DNA of 64,000 nt from Piper betle. Taxonomy: Eukaryota > Streptophyta > Magnoliopsida > Piperales > Piperaceae. A program made the position numbers and the translations under genes. The notes under the pieces are model-generated. The model saw nothing but the letters and a program-made list of their open reading frames with translations. It ran no database searches and was not told the origin of the DNA. Positions 11,521-23,853 of this stretch are shown here, piece after piece; position 1 is the stretch's first letter, and every line of letters starts with the position of its first letter. The stretch is from contig JAURVB010012979.1 of assembly GCA_033002965.1 (NCBI GenBank), positions 1-64,000 of the forward strand. The letters are read 5' to 3'.

Positions 11521-13076
11521 ATGGAAGACGAGCAGGCGGCCGGCGTCGACGGCGCCGCTGATGATCACCTGCTCGATTGGATCCACCGCTACCACTCCAA
11601 CCTCCCCGACCAATTCTACGACGACGACCACTACACCACCTTCCCCGACTATACCTGGCCATGGGATGTAGCCGTACCTCAATCTCTCACCTCCACCCCG
11701 CCGCCCCTCCCAGCCACCAGCTCCTGCGACCCTCCGCACCTCGACCGACCCAATACCTCCGTTCCCTCTCCGGCGAAGGAGGATGGAGCCCATGGTAAGA
11801 GATCAAGAGCGGGGACGAAACGAGCTCGACCCAGGAACAGTGCTGGCACGAACAGTGGTGGAAGCAGCGGCGGAGCTGGTAACAAGGAAGCGAGATGGGC
11901 GGAGAAGCTGCTCAACCCCTGCGCGACGGCCATCGCCGCCGGCAACCTCTCCCGAGCACAACACCTGCTCTACGTTCTCGACGAGCTGGCCTCCTTCTCT
12001 GGCGACGCCAACTACCGCCTCGCCGCCCACGGCCTCCAGGCCCTGTCCCGTCACGTACCGCCGACAATCGCCGTAGGCGCCGGCGCCGCCCCGGCGCCCA
12101 CCTTCGCCACCGTCGACTTGAAGCTCTTCCACGACTCGCTCCTCCGGTTCCACGAGAACAGCCCCTGGTTCTCCTTCCCCAACACCGTCGCCAACGCCGC
12201 CATCCTCCAAGCCCTCGCCGCCGACCCCTCCAAGGGTGCGAGGACGGGGGCGGCCCTCCACATCGTCGACATCGGCGTCTCCCACGGCGTCCAGTGGCCG
12301 ACTCTACTCGAGGCCCTCACCCGCCGCCCCGCCAGCAAGCCCGCCGCCGTTCGACTCACTGTCGTCCCCCCCGCCGCCTCCGACCTCTCCGTCCCCTTCT
12401 CCGTCGCCCCCCCGGGGCACGACTTCGCCAACTCCCTCCTCCTCTTCGCCGACAAACTCCACCTCAACCTCCAAATCCAACGCCGCCCCGCCCAAACCCT
12501 GGCCTCCGAATTTCGCGGAGGAGACGGCTGTGGGGACGAGACGGTGGTCATCTGCGCCCAGTTCCGCCTCCACCACCTCCGCCACCATCCCCACAGCGAT
12601 GACGGCGACGGCGACGATGATCGGACGGCGTTCCTCCGGCGGTTGGCGGAGGGGGTGAGGCCGGACCTGATGGTGCTGAGCGAGTACGAAGGAGAGTGCG
12701 GCGCCGGGGACTTCGCGGCAGGGTTCGGGCGGCGGGTGGAGTTCGTGCGCCGGTTCCTGGAGACGGCGAGCGCGGCGTTCAAGGGGAGGGAGAGCCAGGA
12801 GAGGCGGGTGGTGGAGGGGAAGCGGCGACGGCGCTGGTGGCGGCGGCGGGAGAGATGAGGGAGGGCCGAGAGCAGTGGTGCCGGCGGATGAGCGCCGCCG
12901 GATTCGCCGCCGTCGGGTTCTCCGACGAGGCCGTCGACGGCGGGAGGGCCCTGCTGAGGAAGCACGACGGTGGTTGGGAGATGAAGGTGGAGGCCGGTGT
13001 TGATGGGCCCATCTCCCTCCTTTGGAAAGGACAGCCCATTTTGTTTGTTTCCTTATGGAGGCCCATCAAGAATTAG
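11521..13076 (+). CDS. NSP1: NSP1-like GRAS transcription factor, one frameshift
   Basis: NSP1 is a GRAS-family regulator that acts with NSP2 in symbiotic signalling and strigolactone biosynthesis. The N-terminus has the NSP1-type acidic start (LLDWIHRYHSNLP, DYTWPWD). The GRAS domain follows: RWAEKLLNPCATAIAAGNLS, a VHIID-type motif LHIVDIGVSHGVQWPTLLEAL split around residues 245-265, and CAQFRLHHL. At the G run 12816-12819 the frame breaks, giving an early stop at 12856. The expected continuation, MREGREQWCRRMSAAGF through the SAW-like LLWKGQP end, is intact in the next frame to 13076. One missing G explains it and would give about 518 residues, normal for NSP1. The start at 11521 (MEDEQ) is chosen over upstream codons. 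It is intronless and strongly GC-rich. Whether the break is real or an assembly error is open. Confidence 0.9.
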
Positions 13077-13605
13077 TGATGGGCCCCCAGTTTTGTTGGA
13101 TTGATTCGCCCAAGCCCAATGATGTTCCCTAGACCAAATAACTAGTAATAATAATAATGAAATTAGTAATTTCTAAGCTCTGTGAAAATCAACAGTTAAT
13201 TTCTGAGGATTTAAAGATAATTGTAATAAAAGTAACACTTTAATTTTATATTTCAATTTATAGACTGACCGCCTCAAATCCCAAAACACCGGGAATCATC
13301 AGCCTTTGTTAAATCCTGTTCAACCACTTGTTTACACCTGAGTAGTAGCCAAACATTTTTTATTTGTGACAAAAATTCCAAATCAAGGATCTTCTTTTCT
13401 ATTAAGAGTTCTTAATCAAAGTGAAAATTTCACACATTATTAGTGTCCAATGATGGTAAGTTCTCCTTCCTACACTTAAGTAGGAGTTGGGTATCCTTTG
13501 ATCAACCAGAAGTACAACTGCATGGGGGGACACAAAAATACATAGGCGTGAAACAGTGACAACCATTTTCTAACAAAATTGCTGCTAGCAGAAGTGTATG
13601 CTCTG
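13077..13605. other. 3' flank of NSP1-like gene
   Basis: Untranslated and intergenic AT-rich sequence. No gene or transposon end is recognised before the AAAGG target copy at 13606. Confidence 0.4.
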
Positions 13606-13610
13606 AAAGG

Positions 13611-16589
13611 TGTAACACCCCAAATTTGGTCTACACTCGTGAACCGAACCGGCATGTTACAGGCCCCGGTTAGGTCGGCTAACCTGAACCTCATCTTAAG
13701 ATGAAGATACGACTCGCAATGCATTGATGAATATACAACCCTAACGTGGTACTACATGAATGGCATGCAATTCAAGCACACACCAATACCATTACGATTA
13801 AACTCAATAAAAATTCTAAAATAAAACGGACAGAATTTCCCCTAAAAGTGCAATTAGGATCCACCCTGTCAAAACAATACATACTAATATATATGCATAT
13901 ATAAATAATTTTAATCATACATAATTTAATATACTGTATATTCATTATAGAACTTGGGCCATACTTCTGCTGCGCACTCTGATTACATCTCACCTCTTAT
14001 CATCATATCTTAGTTTTTCATCATATCATAACATTATCTCGTTGTGTTTAACCATATTCTATCATGTCTTAGTATTTCACATCATTCACAATATGATAGC
14101 ATCATCAATAAAATATAAACACTCAATCGACTAACATGTGTGCAAGTGACAACAATGCTCCTCCGTCCAAGCTGGCTCCTTCAACTCGTGATTATTACCT
14201 ACATATAATATAAAAACACGTCAGTAACAAGTGTTACTAGTCCGGAAAATAAAATAACTATAACAAGCTGGCTATGAAAGCAAACTCTCATATGAAAGAA
14301 AACATCATACTCCACGTGAACACTCTGAAGGGCACTACTGAGGAGCCACTGGGCTGCAGACCCGGTAGCATCCCGAACTTACTGATCTGCTGCTGGTACT
14401 GTGCCGCTCTCGGCACTTCTTTTCAGTACTTCTCGTGAAACTTTATCCTAAGCCCTCTCCTTACCTCCATATTTCTCCTGGCCTTGAGCACGAAGGCCGA
14501 GTACTCTCAGGCAGTCGCCTTTAGTACCCTTTGAACCACAAGTCCGGACATGCGCTGTACTAAACAGTACCCGTAAACCTCCACGTTCTCCGGGTGTGAG
14601 GAACTCAAACGCGGAGTTGTCAGGATCCCTCGGGAATGGAACAGTCCGCTGGCACTAATCCAGAGCCCGCTTTGACTGTCACGGCATCCTCTGCATGGTA
14701 CGTGCAGTCGATTTCTCCATCTCTCGTCTCACAGAAACGCGAAAACTACATATATATATGGCTGGGTAGGGATTTATATAATAGGCCCGAAGGCAACTTG
14801 TGGTGGATCTTGTTTTCGAAATCATCCTCGAGGGATCTCATCCTCGAGGGGTTATTAATCCGGAAAACTGTTCGGTTAGATGGCCCGAGTTAAGTGGGAT
14901 CCGATAAAACGCCACTTAACCCGTCCTGCAAATAATAAGATAAACATACAATAGAAAGACGTAAAACAGAGTCGAGTCCTAAACGGACCTGGTAGAAGCT
15001 CCAAGCGTGTCATCGCGCCTAGGCGGCGAGCTCCTACTCCGTACCTACACATCAAAACTAAATACTAACGCCCACTAACTAAATGATGCATCAAACTCAA
15101 TAACATCACACACAATGCAACCACAAGATCATCCATCAAAATAACAATCAGATAATTATAAGAGTAAATAATCCTAACTCAAACTATTCATACCATATTT
15201 TATTCTGTTCTTCTAAGTTGCATCGTACTAGATTAACATGCTCATACACAATTCATCTCATTAGATCACTTACTTCATTCGCTAACAATCTCATCATGCA
15301 CATCTTTACTTTATTCATGGTCAAGACATTAATCATGATAATTAATCAACCCTAGCATGCTATGCTAACAATTATCATCAATTTTAAATAAATCAATCGG
15401 AGGTAATTATACCTCACGTTGTCGACAATCGGCGACGGTTAGGGTTCCGTCGCGTGTCTCGAAACTCAAATTCGGCGCTCATCGGCGTCCGAAGCTCGAT
15501 CGGGCTCGACTGGGTGAGCCCCGCGGAAGATCCGATGAATTCCAGTGAATTCCAGAAATTCCGATTTTCCGGCGGTTTTCCGGCAGCTGCTGGCGGTTTT
15601 CCGGCGGCTTCCGATGGTTTTCCGGCGACAATCGCCGGCGGCGTCTACTGGCCGGAAAGTGGTCGTGTTGGGTACCCTCGGAACCGGCTCGGCGAGCCCG
15701 ACTCATCTACGAGGTCGACGCGGCCAACGGAGGTGGTGGCTCGCCGGAAAATGCATAAGATGGAGCGGCGGCGATGGGTCGCTAGATCCGGCCGGCTAGG
15801 CCGGCGATGGCCTCCGCTCCGGTCGGGAAAGGCAGCTGAGGGGTCGAGGACGTCGAGCCGACCACCTGATCGTGGTGGCGACGGTCGGCGGCGGCGCGAT
15901 CGGCGACGCAAGCGCTGCGTCACCACGGTGATTCCTCGCGCCGCGGCGGCCAGCTCGTGGCCGGGCCTGGTCGGGGCGGCAGGGCGACGCCGTGGCCGGG
16001 CTGGGCGGCGTCGATCGACGGCCAGGCGGCGTCGGCCGTGGCGGCGGTGGCGCGCGAACAGGGGCGGCGCGGCGGCTAGGGTTTGGGCGTGGGGGAGGAA
16101 AGGTCGGGGGTGGAGAAGAGATGGTTGGGTGGCAAACTTGTAATTAAGACTTGACTCGTCTCCGGCTCGAGTCAAGTATAATAACTAGGTCGTATTAAAT
16201 CCTAAAAAAATTCATAAAAATCGGGAAAAATCCCGTAAAATCAAACAACATCAAAAAAATCATAATGATATGCTCTAGAACTATCAACCCACCCAAAATG
16301 CCTGTAACGCGTCCTAACGCGGTAAACGGCCTAAAACTAATTCTACGATCCATTATATATCATAATAAAAAAAATGAACTGCATACTCTCATATATTTTG
16401 ATAACTCATTCTTTTCTGCTGTGTTCATGACGTTATCATCATATACTTGGGTACACATGACCCTCATGGCTCATACACGAGACCGGCGTCGGCTCAGTAC
16501 ACGTGTTCTGAAACTGACTCGACTCGAAAATAACGGTCGAACCGACCAGTTCTAAATATAAAACCCTGACTCGAATCGTGGGTTTTAGA
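13611..16589 (-). mobile_element. Solo LTR (TGTAA...TTACA family), copy 1
   Basis: The element starts TGTAACACCCC and ends GGGTTTTAGA (expected TTACA). It is flanked by perfect 5-bp target copies AAAGG at 13606-13610 and 16590-16594. It is homologous, in reverse orientation, to 37341-39978: both hold a CTTCGGGC-type block, a ready-to-align segment around GGGATCCTGACAAC, and a GC-rich core of about 600 bases (15430-16130). There is no internal protein domain and no direct repeat at its ends, so the whole 2.98-kb unit behaves as one LTR left by recombination. LTRs of this size and termini are common in Gypsy chromoviruses, but lineage cannot be set without the internal region. Confidence 0.75.
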
Positions 16590-16594
16590 AAAGG

Positions 16595-17166
16595 TCATTT
16601 AGATGCTAGTCTGCAAGTGAGGCACCAGCTAATGCACGATACAGAGTTCCCAAACTAACTGGCCTAAACTTGCACGTAATGGCGTTGGACAAAAAACAGC
16701 GACAAGGTATGTTGCATCAGAGATCGGGTCAGTCAGAATTTGAATCCATTGAGAGAAATCCTCGACGGAGTTCAGTGAAAATGAACCCAAACAGACGAAC
16801 GAATTGTCTGCCGACATCGTACACCTTGAGCAACAAACCAGATGCCGGCAAGGAACTGTGTACGTCCCTTTGAGATCATAAACACATCCCGATTTAAGGT
16901 ATTAGATATAAAATTAAGTTTTAACTATAATTTGTGTGTTATTAGTCGTATCCGGTATGAGGATGAACTATGTATTGTGAATTGTGTTTGGTTTTTAATT
17001 TAGAAACTATTATGTGTGCGGATGTTTTTGTGGCATGTTGGTCTTATTTGGATGAGGTTGTTGTTATTTCATTTGATATTCCTCCATTTGGGAAGCTAAA
17101 GGTTTTCCTCTTGATTCTCAGCACCTTTCTAGTTGGTGGATGGTGATGGGGGTCTAGTTGAATTCC
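16595..17166. other. Intergenic DNA and pseudogene 5' flank
   Basis: No gene is supported. Short frames at 16629-16873 lack family similarity and splice signals. The right end is the 5' flank of the polyprenol-reductase-like pseudogene. Confidence 0.35.
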
Positions 17167-19115
17167 ATGGAATTGGACCTTGATTCGCTTCTAACGTCGG
17201 CCTGGCTTGCTGGATCTTTTCCCATTCTCCTTGTCTTCCTCCTCTCCGAGGGCCTTCGCTTCTTCCATTACGCACTGCTGGGCTTAGCCAAGAGGGGGGA
17301 AATTCTGCGTCCTCTTCTCGTGTGAGTTCTTTCTTCTTTCTTTTCTAAATTTGTGAGAAATTGTCTCTCAAATTAGAACCTTGGGTTGCAACTCAACCTA
17401 TAGTTGATGGTGTGGATGGCAGCTTTTTGATTGATAGTCTGTACAGTTGATTGGTTTGTATTGTGAGTTTTTATTGCAGGTTTTGATTTAATTTTTTTGT
17501 GGGTCACGACACTTAGTCTTTCGATTACCTTCTTTCCTAAATCTTGCCTAAAGACCAGCAGAATAGGCCATATGCGGATAGAAAGAGCGATTGCACTTAC
17601 TTGATTGTTATAGTTGTTGGATTTGCTTGTTTGAAAAGTCACTCGACAATGGGATGAGTTGGGCAGATGAGTTGGTTGTTATCCAGACATAGGGACTGTT
17701 TTCTGTGGACAGATATAATCGATGAGGGACAGCTAGCCTATGGTTTTTAGATCGATGTTTGAGATCTATCTAAGAATTGAAAATGTCGCAACCTGCATGT
17801 CTTGGGTAATTAATTCATCCATTATTAAAGAGTGTCTTGTACTCGTTATGGATCGATTTTTGTATTGCCTCATGTTTCCTGGATATTGCAGAGATTGTTC
17901 ATCAAAGCTTCTTTCTTCACTTTCATGCCTTAGCAGCAGTTTGGACCTCGCTATGATTATTATGTACATGGTTTTATGCTTATACAAGCATGGATTTTCT
18001 TGCTTCAGAACCATTTCAATTGTCTACTGTTGCCAGTTACTTTATGGGTGGGTTTCATGTGCTTTCTGCCCATAAAACTCGGGCAGCTACCATTGGACAC
18101 AACCACAAAGTTTGGAGAATGGTATTTATGTATTTACTCATGGTAGTTCATGTCTTGCGTCGCCTCTGGGAGACCTTTTTTGTGTTCGATTATAGTCCTA
18201 CAGCTCAAATGCATATCTTCGGTTACCTAACCGGTTTATTGTAAGTTCCTCTCGCAGTATCTGCCTTGCAGTAACCCTGTTTGTATTGTCAATGTGAGGT
18301 TAGCTTTTACGTGGCGACACCATTGACATTGGGCAGTTCATGTGCTTTTGAAGCATTAAGATATAGTGCTCGTCAAGTTCCTGTATTTCTTGTCAAGAGT
18401 CGAGGACTGCAACCTGATTATGGATTTGATTGGAACTGCTGCTATTTTACTTTGGGGTTGGATCCATCAACTTAGATGCCCTTGATCCTTGTAATTTCCA
18501 TTTCCATCTTGCATTGAGGAATGTGCCATGTAGGTCTTCGACTATAGTTGATATATTCTCTCTTCTAAAATAGTATGGTGTATCGTTGGTCTCAAACCTG
18601 GACAAAGTAGAAAAGTGGTGTTAAGAAGAACATCTAGCCATCAAAAATTTGTTATTTATAATCACACGAATCCTAATTTAGGTTCCATGCTTTCTAATGT
18701 ATTATATTGCTTATTTTTCACTTGTAGGGTTCACTGAGAAAGCGCAATGAAGGGTCAAGTGACCATGCAATTCCTCAGGGTGATTGGTTTGAGTTGGCCT
18801 CCTCCCCTCATTACTTCGCCGAAATTGTAAGCTTCACTGGACACTGTTTGATTGGCATTTGTTGGATGTGTAGTTTGCTTCAGCTGAATCTTGTTGCAAC
18901 CTTTAATAATCTATTCTACTGTTTTGATTTTAGTCGTTTATATCTCCTTACTTCATTATGTTGGTAGGTTATCTATACTGGTTTGCTAATTGCTAGTGAG
19001 TGTACAGACTTGACGATTTAATGCCTTGGCTGCTGTGGAAACAAATAAGTGGTATCATAACAAGTTTGATAACTATCCTCCATCTCGCCGAGCCATCATT
19101 CCTTATCTTTGTTGA
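17167..19115 (+). pseudogene. Polyprenol reductase (steroid 5-alpha-reductase family) pseudogene
   Basis: Polyprenol reductases make dolichol in the ER for protein glycosylation. Exon 1 (17167-17321) starts MELDLDSLLTSAWLAGSFP and keeps a good donor. The next exon (17892-18240) carries HNHKVWRMVFMYLLMVVHVL and YSPTAQMHIFGYLTGL, typical of the family, but has an in-frame TGA after AVWTSL. Later pieces read FYVATPLTLGSSCAFE, then after a deletion and frame change AILLWGWIHQLRCP. They are followed by [33 protein letters not shown] and, after another deletion, [19 protein letters not shown]. The order of all pieces is correct, so this is an in-place decayed gene, not a retrocopy. Two internal deletions and a stop make restoration by simple sequencing error unlikely. 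Confidence 0.85.
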
Positions 19116-19291
19116 CATAAAACTCACCTGCTATGCTCTTTGTTCAAATATCTTGTTGGGCCAACATGAGCAGGAGATAGATATATCATTTGTGAGTGTT
19201 TTCAGCAGCCATCTTCATCTTTTTTCCATCTAAATTTTTTCGTAGGTTGAGTGACAGACATGTACATGACTATGTTTATGCTCTTTGTATC

Positions 19292-20411
19292 TAGCCATAT
19301 TGACAGAACTAGATAGAAAATATAAAATCTCTATATGTTCCAGCACGGTGTAGTAGATTATACATCTTTATTACCCTTTTTATGTATTTTTTTGTTGTAA
19401 TTAGGTACATGATTATTAACATCTCCATTATCAAACCTCAGGGAAAATTATAGCTTGTTTTATTATAATGTTTCTGTAGGCATGCAAATGTTTGTAGTTG
19501 GAAAGTCTTAGCATGTTCATGGAGTCTCACAATCTTTTTGTTGGAAATTAGTATTAAGTAAGAAGGTGCGCGCACAGACACACACGTATATATACAAAGG
19601 AGAGGCGGGAGCTCAATCGGGGAAAAAAATAAGCCAACATATAAACCGGTTACATTTTAATGGTATTTCTTTTTAACAAATACTATAGATAAAATAAAAA
19701 TTCAACTAGTTCGAACTCCACACTAGTTAAAAAACTTAATGAGAATTACCCATAATAAATAAGGCTACCCGAACAAAAACTTCAGCGAGACTATCCCCTA
19801 AAAATCCTACCAAAGCTCTTTAATAAACCAAGTTGGCTCCTTAAGCTCTTTAAGTCAACTTTGTTTAACTCGATTTTTTTATAAAAAATAGCTAGTTATG
19901 TTTCCCGGAGAAAATAATTCTAGGGTTTTGATTTAATTATTTATACTATATGTAATAAAAAATTAATTTTGATTTCTAATAATTAAAAAATATTATCAAT
20001 TTTATCATTAAAAAATATCATTATAGAAAAATATTATTAGTATAGGAAAAACAAAGTTTTGCCCGATATATTTTTAGTTTATTTAATAAAGAAGCTTAAA
20101 AGTTAAAACAACCAACCAAACCCCTTACGAAAAAATAAAATAAAAGGGAAAATATCATAAATAACCAAATTTTAATATTTTCTATCATAAATGATCAAAA
20201 TTTTAATTTTATGTGAGATATAATCAGATCTTAATTTTTATTTCAGGTATAACTAATTTATATATTTAAAGAATATTTTATTTATAATATTTATTTTATT
20301 GGCATAAATACCCTTAATTTAATTTTAAATTTTCTCAAACATATATTTTTGTGTTTTATATAATGAATGATATTTTATTTTATTTTAAAATATTCATAAT
20401 AAAAATATATT
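19292..20411. repeat. Tandem duplication, unit 1
   Basis: This AT-rich unit begins CCATATTGACAGA and ends with a TTTTATATAATGAATGATAT block. The same ordered blocks recur at 20412-21420. The unit contains no gene. It carries about 140 bases near 19380-19520 that are missing from unit 2. Confidence 0.8.
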
Positions 20412-21420
20412 TAACCATATTGACAGAGCTACATAGACAATATAAAATCTCTATATGTTCCTGCATGGTGTGGTAGATTATACATCTTTCATTATCACCC
20501 TATTTTATGTTTACACTAAGTCTCACAATCTTTTTGTTGGAAACTAGTATTAAGTAAGAAGTCACACACAGAGATATATATAAGAGCAGGAGTTCTATTA
20601 GGGAAAAATAAGATAAGATATGAACCAGTTACATTTTAAAGGTTTTTTTTTAAACAAATACTATAGATAAAATATAAATTTAACTAGTTTAAACTCCACA
20701 CTTGTTAAAAAACTTAATGAGAATTACTCATAATAAATAAGGCTACCTGAACAAAAACTTCCGTGAGACTTGCCCCTAAAAACCCTACCAAAGCCTTTTA
20801 AGAAACCAAGTTGGCTCCTTAAGCTCTTGAAGTCAACTTTGTTTAACTCGAATTTTTTTATATAAAAAAATAGTGATGTTTTCGGGAGAAAATAATTCTA
20901 GGGTTTTGATTTAGTTATTTATACTATATGTAATAAAAATTTTATTTTGATTTCTAATAATTAAAAAATCACTAATAATATCAATTTTATCATTAAAAAA
21001 TATCATTATAGAAAAATATTATTAGTATAGGTAAAACAAGGTTTTGGGTGACATATTTTTAGTTTGTTATTATGATATTATATTTTTTTAATAAAGAAGC
21101 TTAAAAGTTAAAACAACCAACCAAACCCCTTACAAAAAAATAAAATAAAAGGGAAAATATCATAAATAACTAAGTTTTAATATTTTTATTATAAATGACC
21201 AAAATTTTAATTTTATGTGAGATATAGTCAGGTCCCAATTTTTTATTTCACATATAACTAATTCATATATTTTAAGAATATTTTACTTATAATATTTATT
21301 TTATTAACATAAATACCTTTAATCTAACTTTAAATTTTCTCAAATATATTTTTTTGTGTTTTATATAATGAATGATATTTCATTTTTTTTAAAAATATTT
21401 ATAATAAAAAATATATTGGC
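20412..21420. repeat. Tandem duplication, unit 2
   Basis: Ordered blocks match unit 1: CCATATTGACAGAG at the start, TCACAATCTTTTTGTTGGAA, AAAACAACCAACCAAACCCC, and a final TTTATATAATGAATGATAT. Many point differences indicate an old event. No coding sequence is seen. Confidence 0.8.
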
Positions 21421-21900
21421 TAAGACAAAAGTTTTAATTTTTAATAAAATGTGAAAATTCTTAATTAAAATTTCCAACATCTAAAAATATAATTTTTTTA
21501 ATTTTATTTTTATTTGTGATGACCTAAAAGTTAATTTTCTCTTTAATTATCCAAAATTCAATAAAAAATATATATTTTCCCTTTTTAGCTCATCAATAAT
21601 ATAGTTTTATATTATATTTAATATTTATCAGTTAATTTTTATTTGTATGTATAAAGTTCGTAAAAATTTATAAGTTTTATGTATTATAAATTTTAGTATC
21701 AGTAAAAATAAATCTTATAGTTATTTTTATTGTTACGTAAAAAATAATAAAATTTAATCTTAATTAATATGAAAATTTTGAAAAGATATAATTTTATAAA
21801 TTTGGCGCATGAGGGCAAAACCGACAATTCACCCTCTGTAAATCTAGACCTCTTCAAATTTTATTTATACGTGTCCAAAGAAGAAGAAGAAGAAAGCGAG
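21421..21900. other. AT-rich 5' flank of OXS3-like gene
   Basis: AT-rich sequence that turns GC-rich after about 21895, where the first transcribed region of the next gene probably begins. No other feature is recognised. Confidence 0.4.
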
Positions 21901-22258
21901 GAGTGGCCATGGCCGGCGCCTTCACAACCTCCATCTTCTCCACGCTCCGATAGTCTATTCGTGCTCTGCTTGGCAATGTCGGCAGGCTTGGGGAGCAGCC
22001 GTTGCAGCGGCGCGGCGGGGCTGGCCGGGATGAGCCCCTCCCCGCTTCTCCCTTCGACTTCCCAAAGCCGATCGTGGAGGCGGCCGGGGGCGGCGGAGGA
22101 ACCTGCGTGCGGCGGAGGAGGCGGCGGATAAAGGTTTTGGATTCTGGGTCCTCCTGCAGCTCGTCGATCGGGAGGAACGCTGATTCGTCGGGCAGGTGGG
22201 AGGATGAAGGGGACGGTGAGGGGAGGTGCAGAGTTCGTACAAGGGACCGCTAGATACC

Positions 22259-23582
22259 ATGGACGACTTGCAGGAAGCGCTACCGATCAGGTGCGCGCAT
22301 GTTCTTTTTGCGTTTTCTTGCGCGAAAGTTGGAATCTTTGAGCTTTTTTGCTGTGGTGGATATCTGGGTTTGCCTGCTTTTGGGATGGGTATGTGATGTT
22401 CTTGTTCTTGTTTACTGATCGGATTTTATCATCCAGTGAGGTAATTTGTTGTCTTATTAGAATGTTGGCAATCTTGAATTCGCAAATCTGCGTAAATCGA
22501 GCTCAGAATCGGTGGGAGCTTCTTCTTCTCCTTTTTCGGAAATTGTAATCGATCTTTCATTGAAGCTGTGAGCTGAAATAGGAGAAAATGGTCATTCTTG
22601 TATGCAATTTGATGGTGAAAAGTGTAGTTTTTGCGGTGCAAATATTATTCTTATACATTTTCTGTTGTTTTGCAGATTTTTGTAAATATATGTGTCTTTT
22701 TCATGAAATGTCATTTCTCATTTTCCAATTTGAGATTAAACCTTTGATGATATCAAGGATTATTTTATCATGCAAGTTGTGATTTATTTTATTTTTATGG
22801 TTCATTGTTTGAAAGTGCTGGGAGCCTATTACGATGGATAAGAACTCATCTCTTGATTTATTTGCCTGTCACAACAGAGAATTGTAAATAGATTCTCCAT
22901 TAGTGTTTGTTTATTTACATGCTGTATAAGTAAGGTTTACAATTACAGTTCGAGCACTGAGTTCAATGAAATAGCTCCTCTTTTGCTATGAGCACAAATC
23001 ATACCTGCAATTCGTTTATTAGATTATGTGTTCTTTTTAATTACATCCTGTTTGTATTGGTTTAATTGTATGAGGGGTACTTTTACTTGATGATATTTTG
23101 GTGTTGATCTTAAGAAACTCATCAATGGTAACTATTCGGATTTATTTTATGAAATTTTCAGGCAAGGCATCTCCAAATTTTACAACGGCAAATCCAATTC
23201 ATTTACTAGTCTTGACAATGTTTCATCCTCTGCCAAGGATGTTACAAAACTAGATACTGCCTATAATCGTAAACGCAAGGCCTTACTCTCATCCCATAAT
23301 GTCTTCGATTGGAGCAAAAGTCATGATTCGGGAAACTTGAGTGGTAGCATGCCCAAAAAGCTCACCAGCTCAAGCCGTTGTACTTTCGCTCTTCCTGATG
23401 CTATCAGGAGTTCAGAAAGCAATACAAGCGAGGATAGCGAGTCATTTGACTTAAGACCTTTACACTTTCAAGTGAAACATCTTCCTGGGAAGGCTTTGAC
23501 TCTATGTCATGGGCATTCATCTTCAAGGTCATTATCCTTATCAGATCTGCTCAGTGGAAATAGTTGCTCATCAAGAAATTAA
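22259..23582 (+). CDS. OXIDATIVE STRESS 3 (OXS3)-like protein
   Basis: OXS3-family proteins are small plant nuclear proteins linked to heavy-metal and oxidative-stress tolerance. Two exons, ending at 22290 and starting at 23162, give an intact 150-residue frame from MDDLQEALPIRQ. It contains the family block GISKFYNGKSNSFTSLDNV and a Ser-rich tail ending SGNSCSSRN. Upstream, in another frame, lies the second family signature VLDSGSSCSSSIGRNADSS, which should precede the methionine used here. It is cut off by an apparent missing G in the run 22220-22223; adding one base would join it to VQSSYKGPLDTMDDL. The true start is therefore probably further upstream, around 21909-22030, but cannot be fixed, since another frame break or stop lies there too. 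I give the shorter intact frame as the supported minimum. Confidence 0.75.
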
Positions 23583-23853
23583 AACAGATTTTGCCAATAA
23601 AGCTGGACTTTGTCTAGTGGCACTTACAGGCATCTTTTGGAGAAAGGAATGTAAATATAACGACAGCATAAGGAGGAGGTTTAATGGTATGGTTTTTGCG
23701 ACAATAGTTTGAAGTAGTCCCTTTCCATTTGTTGGAGTGCATTATCCAGTTGATTCAACATGTTGCTTGTACTTGTTGTCACCAGATATGCCAGGGTAAC
23801 CGCAGGCATAACTTGTAAATGCAAACCATTTCTTGTATCGGTGTTGTCAGAAT

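Noticed and set aside
11895..12965. Long alternative frames (235 and 304 codons) overlapping the GRAS gene
   Set aside because: These are shadows of a GC-rich coding region; only one frame matches the GRAS family at each point.
15454..16175. Open frames of 176-229 codons on both strands
   Set aside because: They fall in the GC-rich core of the solo LTR. Both strands are open, and the products are Arg/Ala-rich without a domain.
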